NCBI RefSeq assembly: GCF_018398335.1
Contig: NZ_JAHBRX010000001.1
Coordinates: forward strand, 806,001-870,000
DNA: 64,000 nt
Direction of reading: 5' to 3'
DNA from: Chelatococcus sp. HY11
Lineage (GTDB): Bacteria; Pseudomonadota; Alphaproteobacteria; Rhizobiales; Beijerinckiaceae
In this document: piece after piece, positions 9,244 to 18,369 of the stretch
How the letters are laid out: every line of letters begins with the position of its first letter
How positions within the stretch are numbered: the first letter of the stretch is position 1
Made by a program: the position numbers and the translations under genes
The notes under the pieces: generated by a model
The model's input: the letters and a program-made list of their open reading frames with translations, nothing else
What the model was told of the DNA's origin: nothing
The model's database searches: none

Positions 9244-10011
9244 ATGTCCATATATACAACGGCCCGATCCAATCTGCGGCTCGGCGTCAATATCGACCAT
9301 GTCGCGACCCTGCGTAATGCGCGCGGCGGCTCCTATCCCAGTCCCGTTGCCGCAGCGAAGGTTGCGGCCGCCGCTGGGGCTGACGGCATCACCGCACATC
9401 TGCGCGAGGACCGCCGGCATATCCGCGATGAGGATATCGTCGAGCTGCGCGCCGCAGTGGCCCTGCCGCTCAATTTCGAGATGGCCGCAACATCCGAAAT
9501 GGTCTCGATCGCGCTCAGGGTGAAGCCGCACGCTGTCTGCCTGGTGCCTGAGAAGCGCGAGGAGCGGACGACCGAGGGCGGGCTCGACATCATCGCTGGC
9601 CGGGCGCATCTGGCGCCCGTGATCGCCGAGCTGAAGGCGGCCGGCATTCGCGTGTCGCTGTTCGTCGAGCCCGAGCGGGCTGTGATGGAAGCGGCCGCGG
9701 CACTCGGCGCGCCGGTCGTCGAACTGCACACCGGCACCTATTGCCACGCCGTCATCGACGGTGAGACGGGGCGTGTGGGAAGGGAAATCGAGCGGCTCGC
9801 CGCAGCGGCGAGCCATGGCGCCTCGCTCGGCCTCGAGATCCACGCCGGCCACGGCCTGACGGTGGCTTCGGTGGCGCCCGTCGCGGCCCTGCCGGAAATC
9901 GCCGAGCTCAACATCGGGCATTCCCTCATCTCGGATGCCATTTTCGTCGGCCTCGATCAGGCCATTCGGACCATGCGTGCGGCCATGGACGCGGCGCGTC
10001 CCGCGTCATGA
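9244..10011 (+). CDS. pdxJ: Pyridoxine 5'-phosphate synthase
   Basis: PdxJ condenses 1-deoxyxylulose 5-phosphate with 3-amino-1-hydroxyacetone phosphate to make pyridoxine 5'-phosphate, the last ring-forming step of vitamin B6 synthesis. The TIM-barrel protein has 255 residues. Diagnostic blocks are [19 protein letters not shown] near the N-terminus, [13 protein letters not shown], the FVEPE strand, and the C-terminal [14 protein letters not shown] phosphate-binding region. The in-frame GTG at 9184 would add 20 residues that do not fit the family; the ATG at 9244 is used. It is the first gene of the pdxJ-acpS-lepB-rnc-era run, and its stop overlaps the acpS start by four bases (ATGA). Confidence 0.95.
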   Translation: MSIYTTARSNLRLGVNIDHVATLRNARGGSYPSPVAAAKVAAAAGADGITAHLREDRRHIRDEDIVELRAAVALPLNFEMAATSEMVSIALRVKPHAVCLVPEKREERTTEGGLDIIAGRAHLAPVIAELKAAGIRVSLFVEPERAVMEAAAALGAPVVELHTGTYCHAVIDGETGRVGREIERLAAAASHGASLGLEIHAGHGLTVASVAPVAALPEIAELNIGHSLISDAIFVGLDQAIRTMRAAMDAARPAS

Positions 10012-10406
10012 TCATCGGCATCGGCTCCGATCTCTGCGATATCGATCGTATCAGCCGTTCGCTTACGCGCTTCGGGGACCGCTTCACCCACCGTATCTTC
10101 ACGGCGGGGGAACGGGCCAAGGCAGACGCGCGCAGGGCGCGCGCGCCGACCTACGCACGGCGCTTCGCCGCGAAGGAGGCCTGCGCGAAGGCACTCGGCA
10201 CCGGGCTTTCGCGCGGTGTGTTCTGGCGGGATATGGAAGTGGTCAATCTGCCGAGCGGTCAACCGACCATGCGTCTGACCGGTGGCGCGGCGCAACGGCT
10301 GGCGGCTATGCTGCCACCCGGCCACGAGGCTTTCATCCACGTGTCGTTGACCGATGACCCGCCCATGGCCCAGGCTTTCGTCATCATCGAGGCGCGGCCC
10401 CGGTGA
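10008..10406 (+). CDS. acpS: Holo-[acyl-carrier-protein] synthase
   Basis: AcpS transfers the 4'-phosphopantetheine arm of coenzyme A onto the serine of apo-ACP, activating fatty-acid synthesis. The trimeric enzyme is about 130 residues in this family and 132 here. The metal- and CoA-binding motifs are intact: [13 protein letters not shown] (Asp8) and [16 protein letters not shown] (the Lys-Glu pair). It overlaps pdxJ by four bases and is followed by 269 bp of non-coding DNA before lepB. Confidence 0.95.
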   Translation: MIIGIGSDLCDIDRISRSLTRFGDRFTHRIFTAGERAKADARRARAPTYARRFAAKEACAKALGTGLSRGVFWRDMEVVNLPSGQPTMRLTGGAAQRLAAMLPPGHEAFIHVSLTDDPPMAQAFVIIEARPR

Positions 10407-10675
10407 ACTCTGGTCGGTCCGCGCAGGGTGCATGGCTGGAAACACCCCGGCGCCTTTCCCATATGCTCCAACCGGAGTACCGCAAAGCGGTTACAAGCAG
10501 GGCAGGACGAGCCCGGCCCTGCGCAAGGCACGTTTCGGGTGACACGTTGGCGTGATCAGATCTGCCCAAGCATATTTTCGCCGTGCGGCGAGACGTTGAT
10601 GCGTCGCGTTGCGGGATCGGGAACAGTAAGGTAGACCACACGGCGTGCCGGCTCCGATCGGCGGAAAGGCCAGAC

Positions 10676-11446
10676 ATGGATCAGGGCACAGTGAAGCAAG
10701 CGGAAAACAAGCGGGCCGATGGCGGCATCTGGGATACCGTCAAGGTTATCGTGCAGGCCCTGCTCATCGCCCTGGTGGTCCGCACCTTCCTGTTTCAACC
10801 GTTCAATATTCCCTCGGGATCGCTCATCCCGACGCTTCTGATCGGCGATTACCTGTTCGTCTCGAAATACGCCTACGGCTATTCGCGCTATTCCTTCCCC
10901 TTCGGCCTGCCGCCTTTCTCCGGCCGGGTCTTCGGCTCCGAGCCGCAGCGGGGCGATGTCGCCGTCTTCAAGCTGCCGAAGGACAATTCGACGGATTACA
11001 TCAAGCGCGTCATCGGCTTGCCGGGTGATACCGTCCAGATGATGTCCGGGCGGCTCTACATCAACGGGAAGATCGTGCCGCGCGAGCAGCTGCCGGATTA
11101 TAAGTCCCAGGATCTCTGGGGACGCGAGGTATCGGTGCCTCGCTACATGGAGACACTGCCCAACGGTGTCAGCCATGTGGTTATCGAGCGCGAGGGTGAT
11201 ACCGGCTATTGGGACAACACCTACGCTTACAAGGTGCCGCCGGGCCATTATTTCATGATGGGCGACAACCGCGACAATTCCACGGATTCCCGTGACGAGA
11301 ACGTCGTCGGCTTCGTTCCGTTCGAGAATTTCGTGGGGCGGGCCGAAGTCATCTTCTTCTCGGTGGAAGAGGGGGCTTCGGGATGGAAGTTCTGGGAGTG
11401 GCCCTGGACCGTCCGGTGGAGCCGGCTGTTCACGCCTGTGAAGTGA
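10676..11446 (+). CDS. lepB: Signal peptidase I
   Basis: LepB is the inner-membrane serine protease that removes Sec and Tat signal peptides. The protein has 256 residues. A short cytosolic N-terminus is followed by one membrane span (about 22-40, VKVIVQALLIALVVRTFLF). Box B is IPSGSLIPTLLIGD with nucleophile S49. Box D is YIKRVIGLPGD with general base K110. Box E is GDNRDNSTDSR. The ATG at 10676 is preferred over the longer frame from 10583, which adds 31 poorly conserved residues. The stop codon overlaps the rnc start as TGATG. The 269 bp upstream has no gene and probably contains a promoter, though none is clear. Confidence 0.95.
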   Translation: MDQGTVKQAENKRADGGIWDTVKVIVQALLIALVVRTFLFQPFNIPSGSLIPTLLIGDYLFVSKYAYGYSRYSFPFGLPPFSGRVFGSEPQRGDVAVFKLPKDNSTDYIKRVIGLPGDTVQMMSGRLYINGKIVPREQLPDYKSQDLWGREVSVPRYMETLPNGVSHVVIEREGDTGYWDNTYAYKVPPGHYFMMGDNRDNSTDSRDENVVGFVPFENFVGRAEVIFFSVEEGASGWKFWEWPWTVRWSRLFTPVK

Positions 11447-12150
11447 TGAAGACGAAGAACTCAGGTCTGCGCGCCATCGAGGATCGCATCGGCTATCGGT
11501 TTGGCCGTAGCGATCTCCTGGTCCAGGCCTTGACCCATATCAGCGCCGTGCCGTCCGACAAGGCGCAGACTTATCAGCGGCTCGAGTTTCTCGGCGACCG
11601 GGTGCTCGGTCTCGCTGTCTCGGACATGCTATTCCGTGCCTTTCCGGATGCGGAGGAGGGCGAGCTCTCGCGCCGTCTGGCCGAGCTCGTCCGTCGTGAG
11701 AGCTGCGCCGAGGTCGCGGCCACCTGGGGCGTGAGCGACCATGTGCGGCTCGGTGATGGCGAGATTGCCGCCGGCGCGCAGCAGAACGCGGCCATCCTCG
11801 CCGATATCTGCGAGGCGATCGTCGGCGCGGCCTTCGTCGATGGCGGCGCGGCGGCAGCGCAGGGCATCGTGGAGCGCGCCTTCGGCGAGCGACTGCACGC
11901 GCCGCGCCGACCCCTGCGCGACGCCAAGACCGCCTTGCAGGAATGGGCGCAAGGGCGCGGACTGCCAACCCCGAGCTATATCGTTGCCAGCCGGTCCGGA
12001 CCGGATCATGCTCCGCACTTCCGCATCGCGGTCATGGTGCGTGGCATGGCGCCGGCCGAAGGCGCGGGCACCTCGAAACGCGTGGCCGAGCAGGCCGCGG
12101 CACGGGAGTTTCTCGTGCGTGAACAGATCTGGACGGCTGATGGTACCTGA
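11446..12150 (+). CDS. rnc: Ribonuclease III
   Basis: RNase III cleaves double-stranded RNA in rRNA precursors and many mRNAs. The protein has 234 residues. The catalytic signature RLEFLGDRVLGLAV is at about 45-58 and the second metal-binding block ADICEAIVGAAFVDGG near 118-133. The C-terminal dsRNA-binding domain (about 160-230) starts DAKTALQEWAQGRGLPTPSY. The start ATG at 11446 overlaps the lepB stop, whereas a longer frame from 11383 would lie wholly inside lepB. Its end overlaps era by 11 bases. Confidence 0.96.
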   Translation: MKTKNSGLRAIEDRIGYRFGRSDLLVQALTHISAVPSDKAQTYQRLEFLGDRVLGLAVSDMLFRAFPDAEEGELSRRLAELVRRESCAEVAATWGVSDHVRLGDGEIAAGAQQNAAILADICEAIVGAAFVDGGAAAAQGIVERAFGERLHAPRRPLRDAKTALQEWAQGRGLPTPSYIVASRSGPDHAPHFRIAVMVRGMAPAEGAGTSKRVAEQAAAREFLVREQIWTADGT

Positions 12151-13093
12151 GAACGAGAGCGGCGCGGTGAACGATGGCCCGGACGACACGGGACAGGAGG
12201 CAACGCGCTGCGGCTTCGTCGCCCTCATCGGTTCGCCCAATTCGGGCAAGTCGACGTTGATCAATCAACTGGTTGGCGCCAAGGTGTCGATCGTCTCGCG
12301 GAAGGTGCAGACGACACGCGCGCTGGTGCGTGGCATCACCATCGACGATGCCGCGCAGCTCATTTTTGTCGACACGCCCGGCATCTTCAAGCCAAAGCGC
12401 CGCCTCGACCGCGCGATGGTGACCTCCGCCTGGGGCGGGGCGGGCGATGCGGACGTGGTTGCCCTTCTCCTCGACGCGCGCAAGGGCCTTGATCAGGAGA
12501 GCACCGCCATCCTCGGCAAGTTGCCTGAGCTGCGGCAACCGAAGATCCTGATCCTCAACAAGATCGATCTCGTTCCACGGACATCGCTGCTCGAACTGGC
12601 GGCGGACCTCAACGCCAAGGTCCCCTTCGACGAGACTTTCATGATCTCGGCGCTGACAGGTGACGGCGTCGCGCATCTCCGGGAAAGCCTCGGCAGGCGG
12701 ATGCCGACCGGTCCGTGGCTCTATCCGGACGACCAGATCTCGGATGCGCCGCTCAGGATGCTCGCCGCCGAGATCACACGCGAGAAGCTGTTCGAGCGCC
12801 TGCACGATGAACTACCCTACGCGGTCACCGTCGAGACCGACCAGTGGAAGGTGCAGAAGGACGGCTCCGTCCGCATCGAGCAGACTGTCTTCGTGGAACG
12901 GGAAAGCCAGCGCAAGATCGTGCTCGGCAAGGGCGGCCAGACCATCAAGGCCATCGGTTCTGCGGCGCGCCACGACATCACCGAGGCGGCCGAAACCAAT
13001 GTGCATCTCTTCCTGTTCGTGAAGGTGCGCGAGAATTGGGGCGATGACCCCGAGCGCTACCGCGAGATGGGGCTGGAATTTCCCAAGGGGTAA
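12140..13093 (+). CDS. era: GTPase Era
   Basis: Era is a GTPase that binds the 3' end of 16S rRNA and promotes maturation of the small subunit. The protein has 317 residues. G1 is IGSPNSGKST (K37), G3 is VDTPG, and G4 is NKID, followed by a KH domain in the last 100 residues with VLGKGGQTIKAIG. An extra hydrophilic 24-residue N-terminus precedes the G domain. I placed the start at the ATG at 12140, inside the end of rnc; the open frame continues upstream to 11741, but that part is antiparallel noise inside rnc. It closes the pdxJ-to-era operon. Confidence 0.95.
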   Translation: MVPENESGAVNDGPDDTGQEATRCGFVALIGSPNSGKSTLINQLVGAKVSIVSRKVQTTRALVRGITIDDAAQLIFVDTPGIFKPKRRLDRAMVTSAWGGAGDADVVALLLDARKGLDQESTAILGKLPELRQPKILILNKIDLVPRTSLLELAADLNAKVPFDETFMISALTGDGVAHLRESLGRRMPTGPWLYPDDQISDAPLRMLAAEITREKLFERLHDELPYAVTVETDQWKVQKDGSVRIEQTVFVERESQRKIVLGKGGQTIKAIGSAARHDITEAAETNVHLFLFVKVRENWGDDPERYREMGLEFPKG

Positions 13094-13160
13094 CCAGTGG
13101 CCGGGCGGCCTCGGCAAGAGCATTTTTGGGCGGCCCTGCCTTCGGCGAGATGCTTTAGGT

Positions 13161-13304
13161 CAATCGACATTCGGCATTCTCGGCCGTCATGGCCGGGCTT
13201 GTCCCGGCCATCCCGATGAATCGAGATGCCTTTCCTATCGGGATCACCGGGACAAGCCCGGTGATGACGGTGGTATCGCTTGGGCAATGCTCGAATGTCG
13301 ATTG
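13161..13304. repeat. 144-bp nested palindromic intergenic repeat
   Basis: Four successive arms pair perfectly around a centre near 13227-13236: CAATCGACATTCG (13161-13173) with CGAATGTCGATTG (13292-13304); CCGTCAT (13184) with ATGACGG (13264); GGGCTTGTCCCGG (13195-13207) with CCGGGACAAGCCC (13247-13259); and ATCCCGAT (13210) with ATCGGGAT (13237). The GGGCTTGTCCCGG core matches a type of dispersed palindromic element common in Alphaproteobacteria. Translated by accident it gives the well-known spurious peptide RDKPGHDG. It lies between the convergent genes era and the GNAT gene and may act as a two-way terminator. Confidence 0.85.
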
Positions 13305-13307
13305 CCC

Positions 13308-14078
13308 TTAGGACGAGCCGGGGATCCGGTAGTGGTAGCGATAGGCCTCGCGGAAGCCGATGCGATCATACAGGCGGCGCGCGCCATCATTTTCCGCGCG
13401 GACCTGCAGATAGGCGTGGTCGGCGCCAGCTTGGCGTCCCCGTGCCACCAAGGCCGCGACCAGCGCGCGACCATGCCCCCGCCCACGATGCGCGGGGGCC
13501 ACGACGATATCGAACAGTCCCACCGCCGCGCGCTCATGGACCGCCAGCCCGAAGCCAATGGGCTCGCCACGATCACGCAGGGTCGCGAAGGCGGCCGGCA
13601 TGGCGATGGATTCAAGAATGCCGTCATGGCTTCGCCGTCGCGACGCGGACACCTCGTTCGCCGTGGCGAAACCGGCAAGCCAAGCGGCGGACGGCTTCGT
13701 GGTGATCTCGACGGGGCCGTCGGGAGCGCCGAGGCGGATGCAGCTCGCGGGCGCCCCATCAAGCGGCATCCGCAAGACGATCGACGGATCGAAATGACGA
13801 TAACCCGCCGCCTCCAGTTGCCTGTCGGCCTCGGGCGGCGCGAGCGGTGACAGACGGAACACCGCAGGCAGCCCATGCCGGCCGTAGACGGCTTCGGCTG
13901 CCGCCAGCACGCCCGCGAAGGAAGCACCGGCGACGAGCGCATTGGCGGAATTGGCGCGCTTGGTATAGCCGTCGGTGAGACGGAACAGCCAGCCGCCCGA
14001 GATGACGGACTGGCGTGCCGGCCAGGCGTTGAAGGCGCGGTGCTCGAGCGCCTCGATGTCACGCGCGGTCAGCGTCAC
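13308..14078 (-). CDS. GNAT family N-acetyltransferase
   Basis: The protein has 256 residues. The C-terminal half (about 130-256) is a GNAT fold: the acetyl-CoA loop lies in VVAPAHRGRGHGRALVAAL, an R-G-R-G-H-G version of the Q/RxxGxG/A motif, and the end ARRLYDRIGFREAYRYHYR is the usual final strand-helix. The N-terminal 120 residues (starting TLTARDIEALEHRAFNAWPA) resemble the extra domain found in many rhizobial GNAT proteins and could bind the acceptor. The acceptor substrate is unknown. It is convergent with era across the palindromic repeat and ends 32 bp upstream of the sulfurtransferase on the same strand. Confidence 0.8.
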   Translation of the reverse strand: MTLTARDIEALEHRAFNAWPARQSVISGGWLFRLTDGYTKRANSANALVAGASFAGVLAAAEAVYGRHGLPAVFRLSPLAPPEADRQLEAAGYRHFDPSIVLRMPLDGAPASCIRLGAPDGPVEITTKPSAAWLAGFATANEVSASRRRSHDGILESIAMPAAFATLRDRGEPIGFGLAVHERAAVGLFDIVVAPAHRGRGHGRALVAALVARGRQAGADHAYLQVRAENDGARRLYDRIGFREAYRYHYRIPGSS

Positions 14079-14110
14079 GGGTCGTTCCTGTGCCGGGTCA
14101 CCTCGTCAGT

Positions 14111-14962
14111 TCAATCCGCCGCGCCGGTGGCGATCGGCAGATCCTCGCGGCTACCCCATTCCGACCAGGAGCCGTCATAGAGGCCCGCCACGGGCTTACC
14201 GGCGGTCTCCAGCGCGAGCGCCAGAACAGCCGCGGTGACGCCCGAGCCGCAGCTCGTGATCACCGGCTTATCGAGATCGACGCCCGCCTTGGCGAAGGTG
14301 GCGGTGATCGCCTCCGGGGTCTTGAGCCGGCCATTCTCGATGAGGTCGCCGAAGGGAACGTTGCGGGCTCCCGGCATGTGGCCGGCGCGCACGCCCGGGC
14401 GCGGCTCCGGCGCGTCGCCGCGGAAGCGGGCGGAGGCGCGGGCATCGACGACCTGGGCTGTCTTGTTGGTGAGGCTGCCAAGAACACGGGCGGCGTCCGC
14501 GACCTGGGCGGCGTCAAACGCGACGTTAAAGGTCGTGGCGTCGCGCTTGGCGGTCCCGGTTTCGAGCGGCCGGTTCTCCGCTTTCCATTGCGGCAGGCCA
14601 CCATCGAGGACCGCGACCTTGTCCGCGCCGAAGACCTTCAGCGTCCAGCGCACGCGCGCGGCGGAGAAGAGGCCGGCGCCGTCATAGACGACGATGCGCG
14701 CCGTATCGGACACGCCGAGTGCCCCCATGGCCTTGGCGAAATTCTCGGGGCTCGGCAGCATATGCGGCAGGTTGGACGTGGTGTCGCTGATCGCATCCAC
14801 ATCGAAGCGGACAGCGCCGGGAATGTGGCCGGCCTGATATTCGGCATCCGCGTCGCGGCCCTCCGTCGGCAGATACCAGGAGCCGTCGATGACCACGAGA
14901 TCGGCTGCGCCGAGGTTGTCGGCAAGCCATGCTGTGCTGACGAGAGCCGGAAAATCACTCAC
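14111..14962 (-). CDS. sseA: 3-mercaptopyruvate / thiosulfate sulfurtransferase
   Basis: This is a tandem-rhodanese sulfurtransferase that moves sulfane sulfur from 3-mercaptopyruvate to thiol or cyanide acceptors. The protein has 283 residues in two rhodanese domains (about 1-135 inactive, 150-280 active). The active-site loop reads SCGSGVTAAV with nucleophile C238; the CGSGVT form is that of mercaptopyruvate sulfurtransferases rather than CRKGVT thiosulfate enzymes. The frame is open up to 15055, but I choose the GTG at 14962 because an AGGAGA ribosome site lies seven bases before it and the protein then starts at SDFPALVSTAWL, as in homologues. It is divergent from ugpB. Confidence 0.88.
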   Translation of the reverse strand: MSDFPALVSTAWLADNLGAADLVVIDGSWYLPTEGRDADAEYQAGHIPGAVRFDVDAISDTTSNLPHMLPSPENFAKAMGALGVSDTARIVVYDGAGLFSAARVRWTLKVFGADKVAVLDGGLPQWKAENRPLETGTAKRDATTFNVAFDAAQVADAARVLGSLTNKTAQVVDARASARFRGDAPEPRPGVRAGHMPGARNVPFGDLIENGRLKTPEAITATFAKAGVDLDKPVITSCGSGVTAAVLALALETAGKPVAGLYDGSWSEWGSREDLPIATGAAD

Positions 14963-15247
14963 GAAACAATCTCCTGTGATGCAAGTCGCCGGTTGATCGC
15001 TCATCCGACGCGGGTGTCGGGGCATCCGTAGCACGGACCGCGCAGCGGCGGCCATGACGGGTTCCGGATTCGCCTTGCCGACGGATACCCAACGCGGTTC
15101 TCGTGCAAAAGTCTAACGCGCCAAGGCCAAGAGAGACCAAGGCTTCGGATTGTCGCAAAACTGAAATCGAAATAACGTCATGTCCAGAACCACGGAACTG
15201 TGGCGCGGCCGGCGGACATCCGCGTGGCCGATCTAAGGGAGACGAAC

Positions 15248-16558
15248 ATGACATTGCGCGGTTTCATTCCGGGCTTTGCGGCGGCGCTTGCGCTGACCGT
15301 ATCGGCCCCAGCGCTCGCGGCCACCGAGATTTCCTGGTGGCATGCCATGACCGGCGCCAATAATGAGGTTGTCGAGACTCTCGCCAAGGAATTCAACGCA
15401 AGTCAGAGTGACTACAAGGTGGTGCCGGTCTTCAAAGGCACCTATCCCGAGACGCTGAACGCCGGTATCGCCGCCTTCCGCGCCAAGCAGCCGCCTCACA
15501 TCATCCAAGTGTTTGACGTCGGCACCGGCGTCATGATGGGCGCCGAAGGCGCGGTCAAGCCGGTGGCGGAGGTGCTGAACGAAGGCGGCGCCAAGTTCGA
15601 CAAGAGCCAGTATCTGCCGGGCATCGTCGCCTATTATTCGAAGCCCGACGGCACCATGCTGTCGTTCCCGTACAACTCCTCGTCGCCGATTCTCTATTAC
15701 AACAAGGACGCCTTCCAGAAGGCGGGCCTTGACGTCAACGCGCCGCCGAAGACCTGGAATGACGTGTTCGAGGCCGCGCGGAAGATCAAGGCGAGCGGCG
15801 CGGCACCCTGCGGCTATACCTCCACATGGCTGACGTGGATTCACCTCGAGAATTTCGCCGCCTGGAACAACCAGCCCTATGGCACCAAGGAGAACGGTCT
15901 CGCCGGCCTTGATGTTCAGCTCAAGATCGACGCGCCGATCTACGCCAATCACTTCCAGGCCGTGGCGGATCTCGCCAAGGAAGGTGTCTTCCGCTACGGC
16001 GGGCGGACGTCTGAGGCCAAAAACCTCTTCCTCAGCGGTGAATGCGCTATCCTGACCGAATCCTCCGGTGGCCTGGGGGATATCGTCAAGTCGGGCATGA
16101 ATTACGGTATCGGCCAGTTACCTTATGACAGCGCGGCGGCCGGTGCGCCGCAGAACACCACTCCCGGTGGCGCGAGCCTGTGGGTCTTCGCCGGTCATAA
16201 GCCGGCGGAATACAAGGGCGTGGCAGCTTTCTTCGAATTCCTGTCAAAGACGGATATCCAGTCTCGCCTCCATCAGGTGTCCGGCTATCTGCCGGTGACG
16301 CTCGCGGCCTATGACGCGACCAAGAAGTCGGGCTTCTATGAGAAGAACCCCGGCCGTGAGACGCCTATCCTGCAGATGATGGGCAAGGCGCCGACGGAAA
16401 ATTCCAAGGGCGTGCGTCTCGTCAACCTGCCGCAGGTCCGCGACATCCAGAACGAGGAGTTCGAGAAGATGCTCGCTGGTCAGCAAACGGCAAAGCAGGC
16501 TCTGGACAGCGCCGTGAAGCGCGGCAATGCCGCGATCAAGCAGGCCTTGGGTCAGTAG
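15248..16558 (+). CDS. ugpB: sn-Glycerol-3-phosphate ABC transporter, substrate-binding protein
   Basis: UgpB is the periplasmic receptor for glycerol 3-phosphate and its diesters. The protein has 436 residues. It has a Sec signal peptide (cleavage after ALA-A) and the family pattern throughout: ISWWHAMTGANNE, KVVPVFKGTYPETLNAGIAAFR, PFNSSSPILYYNKDAF (here YNSSSP), GYTSTWLTWIHLENFAAWN, GGASLWVF and SGYLPVTLAAY. The ATG at 15248 is preceded by AAGGGAGA; the 16 codons upstream are not signal-like. It heads a complete ugp operon in the order B-A-E-C and is followed by a terminator-like hairpin. In relatives the operon is often phosphate-regulated; I could not find a convincing Pho box. Confidence 0.93.
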   Translation: MTLRGFIPGFAAALALTVSAPALAATEISWWHAMTGANNEVVETLAKEFNASQSDYKVVPVFKGTYPETLNAGIAAFRAKQPPHIIQVFDVGTGVMMGAEGAVKPVAEVLNEGGAKFDKSQYLPGIVAYYSKPDGTMLSFPYNSSSPILYYNKDAFQKAGLDVNAPPKTWNDVFEAARKIKASGAAPCGYTSTWLTWIHLENFAAWNNQPYGTKENGLAGLDVQLKIDAPIYANHFQAVADLAKEGVFRYGGRTSEAKNLFLSGECAILTESSGGLGDIVKSGMNYGIGQLPYDSAAAGAPQNTTPGGASLWVFAGHKPAEYKGVAAFFEFLSKTDIQSRLHQVSGYLPVTLAAYDATKKSGFYEKNPGRETPILQMMGKAPTENSKGVRLVNLPQVRDIQNEEFEKMLAGQQTAKQALDSAVKRGNAAIKQALGQ

Positions 16559-16576
16559 CTTCGGTGTCCCTCTGTT

Positions 16577-16613
16577 CCGCCCGCGGGTCAACCGCGGGCG
16601 GCTCGCCTTTTTT
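16577..16613 (+). terminator. Intrinsic terminator/attenuator between ugpB and ugpA
   Basis: A perfect 10-bp GC stem CCGCCCGCGG / CCGCGGGCGG with a 5-base loop (16577-16601) is followed after six bases by a run of six Ts (16608-16613). It lies 18 bp past ugpB and 26 bp before the ugpA GTG. Partial read-through would give excess binding protein over membrane components, a common arrangement in ABC operons. Confidence 0.8.
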
Positions 16614-16639
16614 CGATCACCGACCGCCAGGTTTGCCGC

Positions 16640-17524
16640 GTGACGTCACGAGTGATCTTCCCCCACAAGGTGTTGCCCTATCTGCTGCTTTTGCCGCAGA
16701 TCGCCATCACGCTGGTCTTCTTCTATTGGCCGGCGTCCCAGGCGCTTCGCCAATCGACCCTGCGCGAGGACCCCTTCGGCCTTGCTACCACCTTCGTCGG
16801 CCTTGGCAATTTCCGGCAGGTGCTCAGCAACCCCGACTACATCGGTTCGGTCCAGACGACGATCATCTTTTCCGTGGCCACGGCGCTCATCCCCATGGCG
16901 ATCGCGCTCGTGCTGGCTGTCATGGCCGACAAGGTGATCAAGGGCAGGGGCTTCTACCGCACGCTCATGATCTGGCCCTATGCGGTCGCGCCGGCCATCG
17001 CCGGCATGCTGTGGCTCTTCCTGTTCAACCCGACCATCGGCACCTTCGCCTATATGTTGCGTCGCGCCGGCTACGACTGGGACCCGCTGCTCAACGGCAA
17101 CCAGGCCATGATGCTCGTCATCCTGGCCGCGGCCTGGAAGCAGATCAGCTATAATTTCCTGTTCTTTGTCGCGGGGTTACAGGCTATCCCTAAGAGCTTG
17201 ATCGAAGCGGCGGCCGTGGACGGCGCCCGCGAGATGAAGCGCTTCTGGACCATAGTTTTTCCGCTGCTCGCGCCGACGAGCTTCTTCCTGCTCGTGGTGA
17301 ACACCGTCTATGCCTTCTTCGACACCTTCGGCATCATCCACGCCGTCACCGGCGGCGGGCCGGGCAAGGCGACGGAAACGCTGGTCTACAAGGTGTACAA
17401 CGACGGCTTCGTCAATCTGATGCTCGGCAGCTCCGCCGCCCAGTCAGTGATCCTCATGGGCATCGTCATCGCCCTGACGGCAATCCAGTTCCGCTATGTC
17501 GAGCGCAAGGTGCATTATGCCTGA
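16640..17524 (+). CDS. ugpA: Glycerol-3-phosphate ABC transporter, permease UgpA
   Basis: UgpA is one of two inner-membrane permease subunits of the ugp importer. The protein has 294 residues with six predicted spans. The binding-protein-dependent transport motif (EAA loop) reads [22 protein letters not shown] near 195-215, the surface that contacts UgpC. Family marks include [13 protein letters not shown] at the N-terminus and [20 protein letters not shown]. The start is a GTG. The stop codon lies eight bases inside ugpE, so the two permeases are translationally coupled. Confidence 0.93.
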   Translation: MTSRVIFPHKVLPYLLLLPQIAITLVFFYWPASQALRQSTLREDPFGLATTFVGLGNFRQVLSNPDYIGSVQTTIIFSVATALIPMAIALVLAVMADKVIKGRGFYRTLMIWPYAVAPAIAGMLWLFLFNPTIGTFAYMLRRAGYDWDPLLNGNQAMMLVILAAAWKQISYNFLFFVAGLQAIPKSLIEAAAVDGAREMKRFWTIVFPLLAPTSFFLLVVNTVYAFFDTFGIIHAVTGGGPGKATETLVYKVYNDGFVNLMLGSSAAQSVILMGIVIALTAIQFRYVERKVHYA

Positions 17525-18368
17525 GCGCGTCAAGAAAAAGAGATCCTGGCTCAGCCATGCCGTGCTGATCGTAGGCATCCTCGTGGTCGTTTTCCCGATC
17601 TACTACACCTTCGTGGCCTCCACGCTGTCGTTGCAGCAGATCCTGCGGCCGCCGCTGCAGCTCGTGCCGGGCAGCCATTTCCTCGATAATTATTATGAGG
17701 CGTTGTTCGGGGAGCTTGGGCGCGTGGGCGGGGTCAATGTCTGGCGCCTCCTGATCAACACATCGATTGTGGCGCTCGCGGTCGCGGTCGGGAAGATCGT
17801 CATCTCAATCCTGTCCGCCTACGCGATCGTCTTTTTCCGGTTTCCGTTCCGGATGACGTTCTTCTGGGTGATCTTCGTCACGTTGATGCTGCCGGTCGAA
17901 GTGCGCATCCTGCCGACCTACAAGGTCATGGTGGATCTCGGGCTCATCGACACCTACACCGGGCTCACCCTGCCGCTGATGGCCTCGGCGACGGCGACGC
18001 TCTTGTTCCGCCAGTTCTTCATGACCATTCCGGGTGAGCTTCTTGAGGCGGCGCGCGTGGACGGAGCGGGGCCGTGGCGGTTCTTCTTCGATTTCGTGCT
18101 GCCTTTGTCGAGGACCAATATCGCGGCGCTCTTCGTCATCCTCTTCATCTACGGATGGACACAGTATCTCTGGCCGCTTCTGGTCACCAACAGCAACGAT
18201 ATGAACACGATCATCATCGCGCTCCGCAAGATGATCTCCTATGCCGATGCCGACACCCAATGGCACCTGGTGATGGTGACGACGATTTTTGCCATCCTGC
18301 CCCCGGTGGCCGTGGTCGTGCTGATGCAGCGCTGGTTCGTGAAGGGCCTTGTCGAGACGGAAAAGTAA
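17517..18368 (+). CDS. ugpE: Glycerol-3-phosphate ABC transporter, permease UgpE
   Basis: UgpE is the second permease subunit of the importer. The protein has 283 residues with six membrane spans; the EAA loop is [21 protein letters not shown] near 180-200. The segment [20 protein letters not shown] is typical of UgpE. The ATG at 17517 overlaps the end of ugpA by eight bases, and the earlier start of the open frame (17496) lies further inside ugpA. It ends one base before the ugpC ATG. Confidence 0.93.
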   Translation: MPERVKKKRSWLSHAVLIVGILVVVFPIYYTFVASTLSLQQILRPPLQLVPGSHFLDNYYEALFGELGRVGGVNVWRLLINTSIVALAVAVGKIVISILSAYAIVFFRFPFRMTFFWVIFVTLMLPVEVRILPTYKVMVDLGLIDTYTGLTLPLMASATATLLFRQFFMTIPGELLEAARVDGAGPWRFFFDFVLPLSRTNIAALFVILFIYGWTQYLWPLLVTNSNDMNTIIIALRKMISYADADTQWHLVMVTTIFAILPPVAVVVLMQRWFVKGLVETEK

Positions 18369-18369
18369 G

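Noticed and set aside
13057-13287. Small minus-strand frame encoding a GDPDRKG/RDKPGHDG peptide
   Set aside because: This peptide is the accidental translation of the palindromic repeat, not a gene.
15160-15195. Possible Pho box upstream of ugpB
   Set aside because: CTGAAATCGAAATAACGTCAT has the general shape but matches the CTGTCAT direct repeat too poorly to call.
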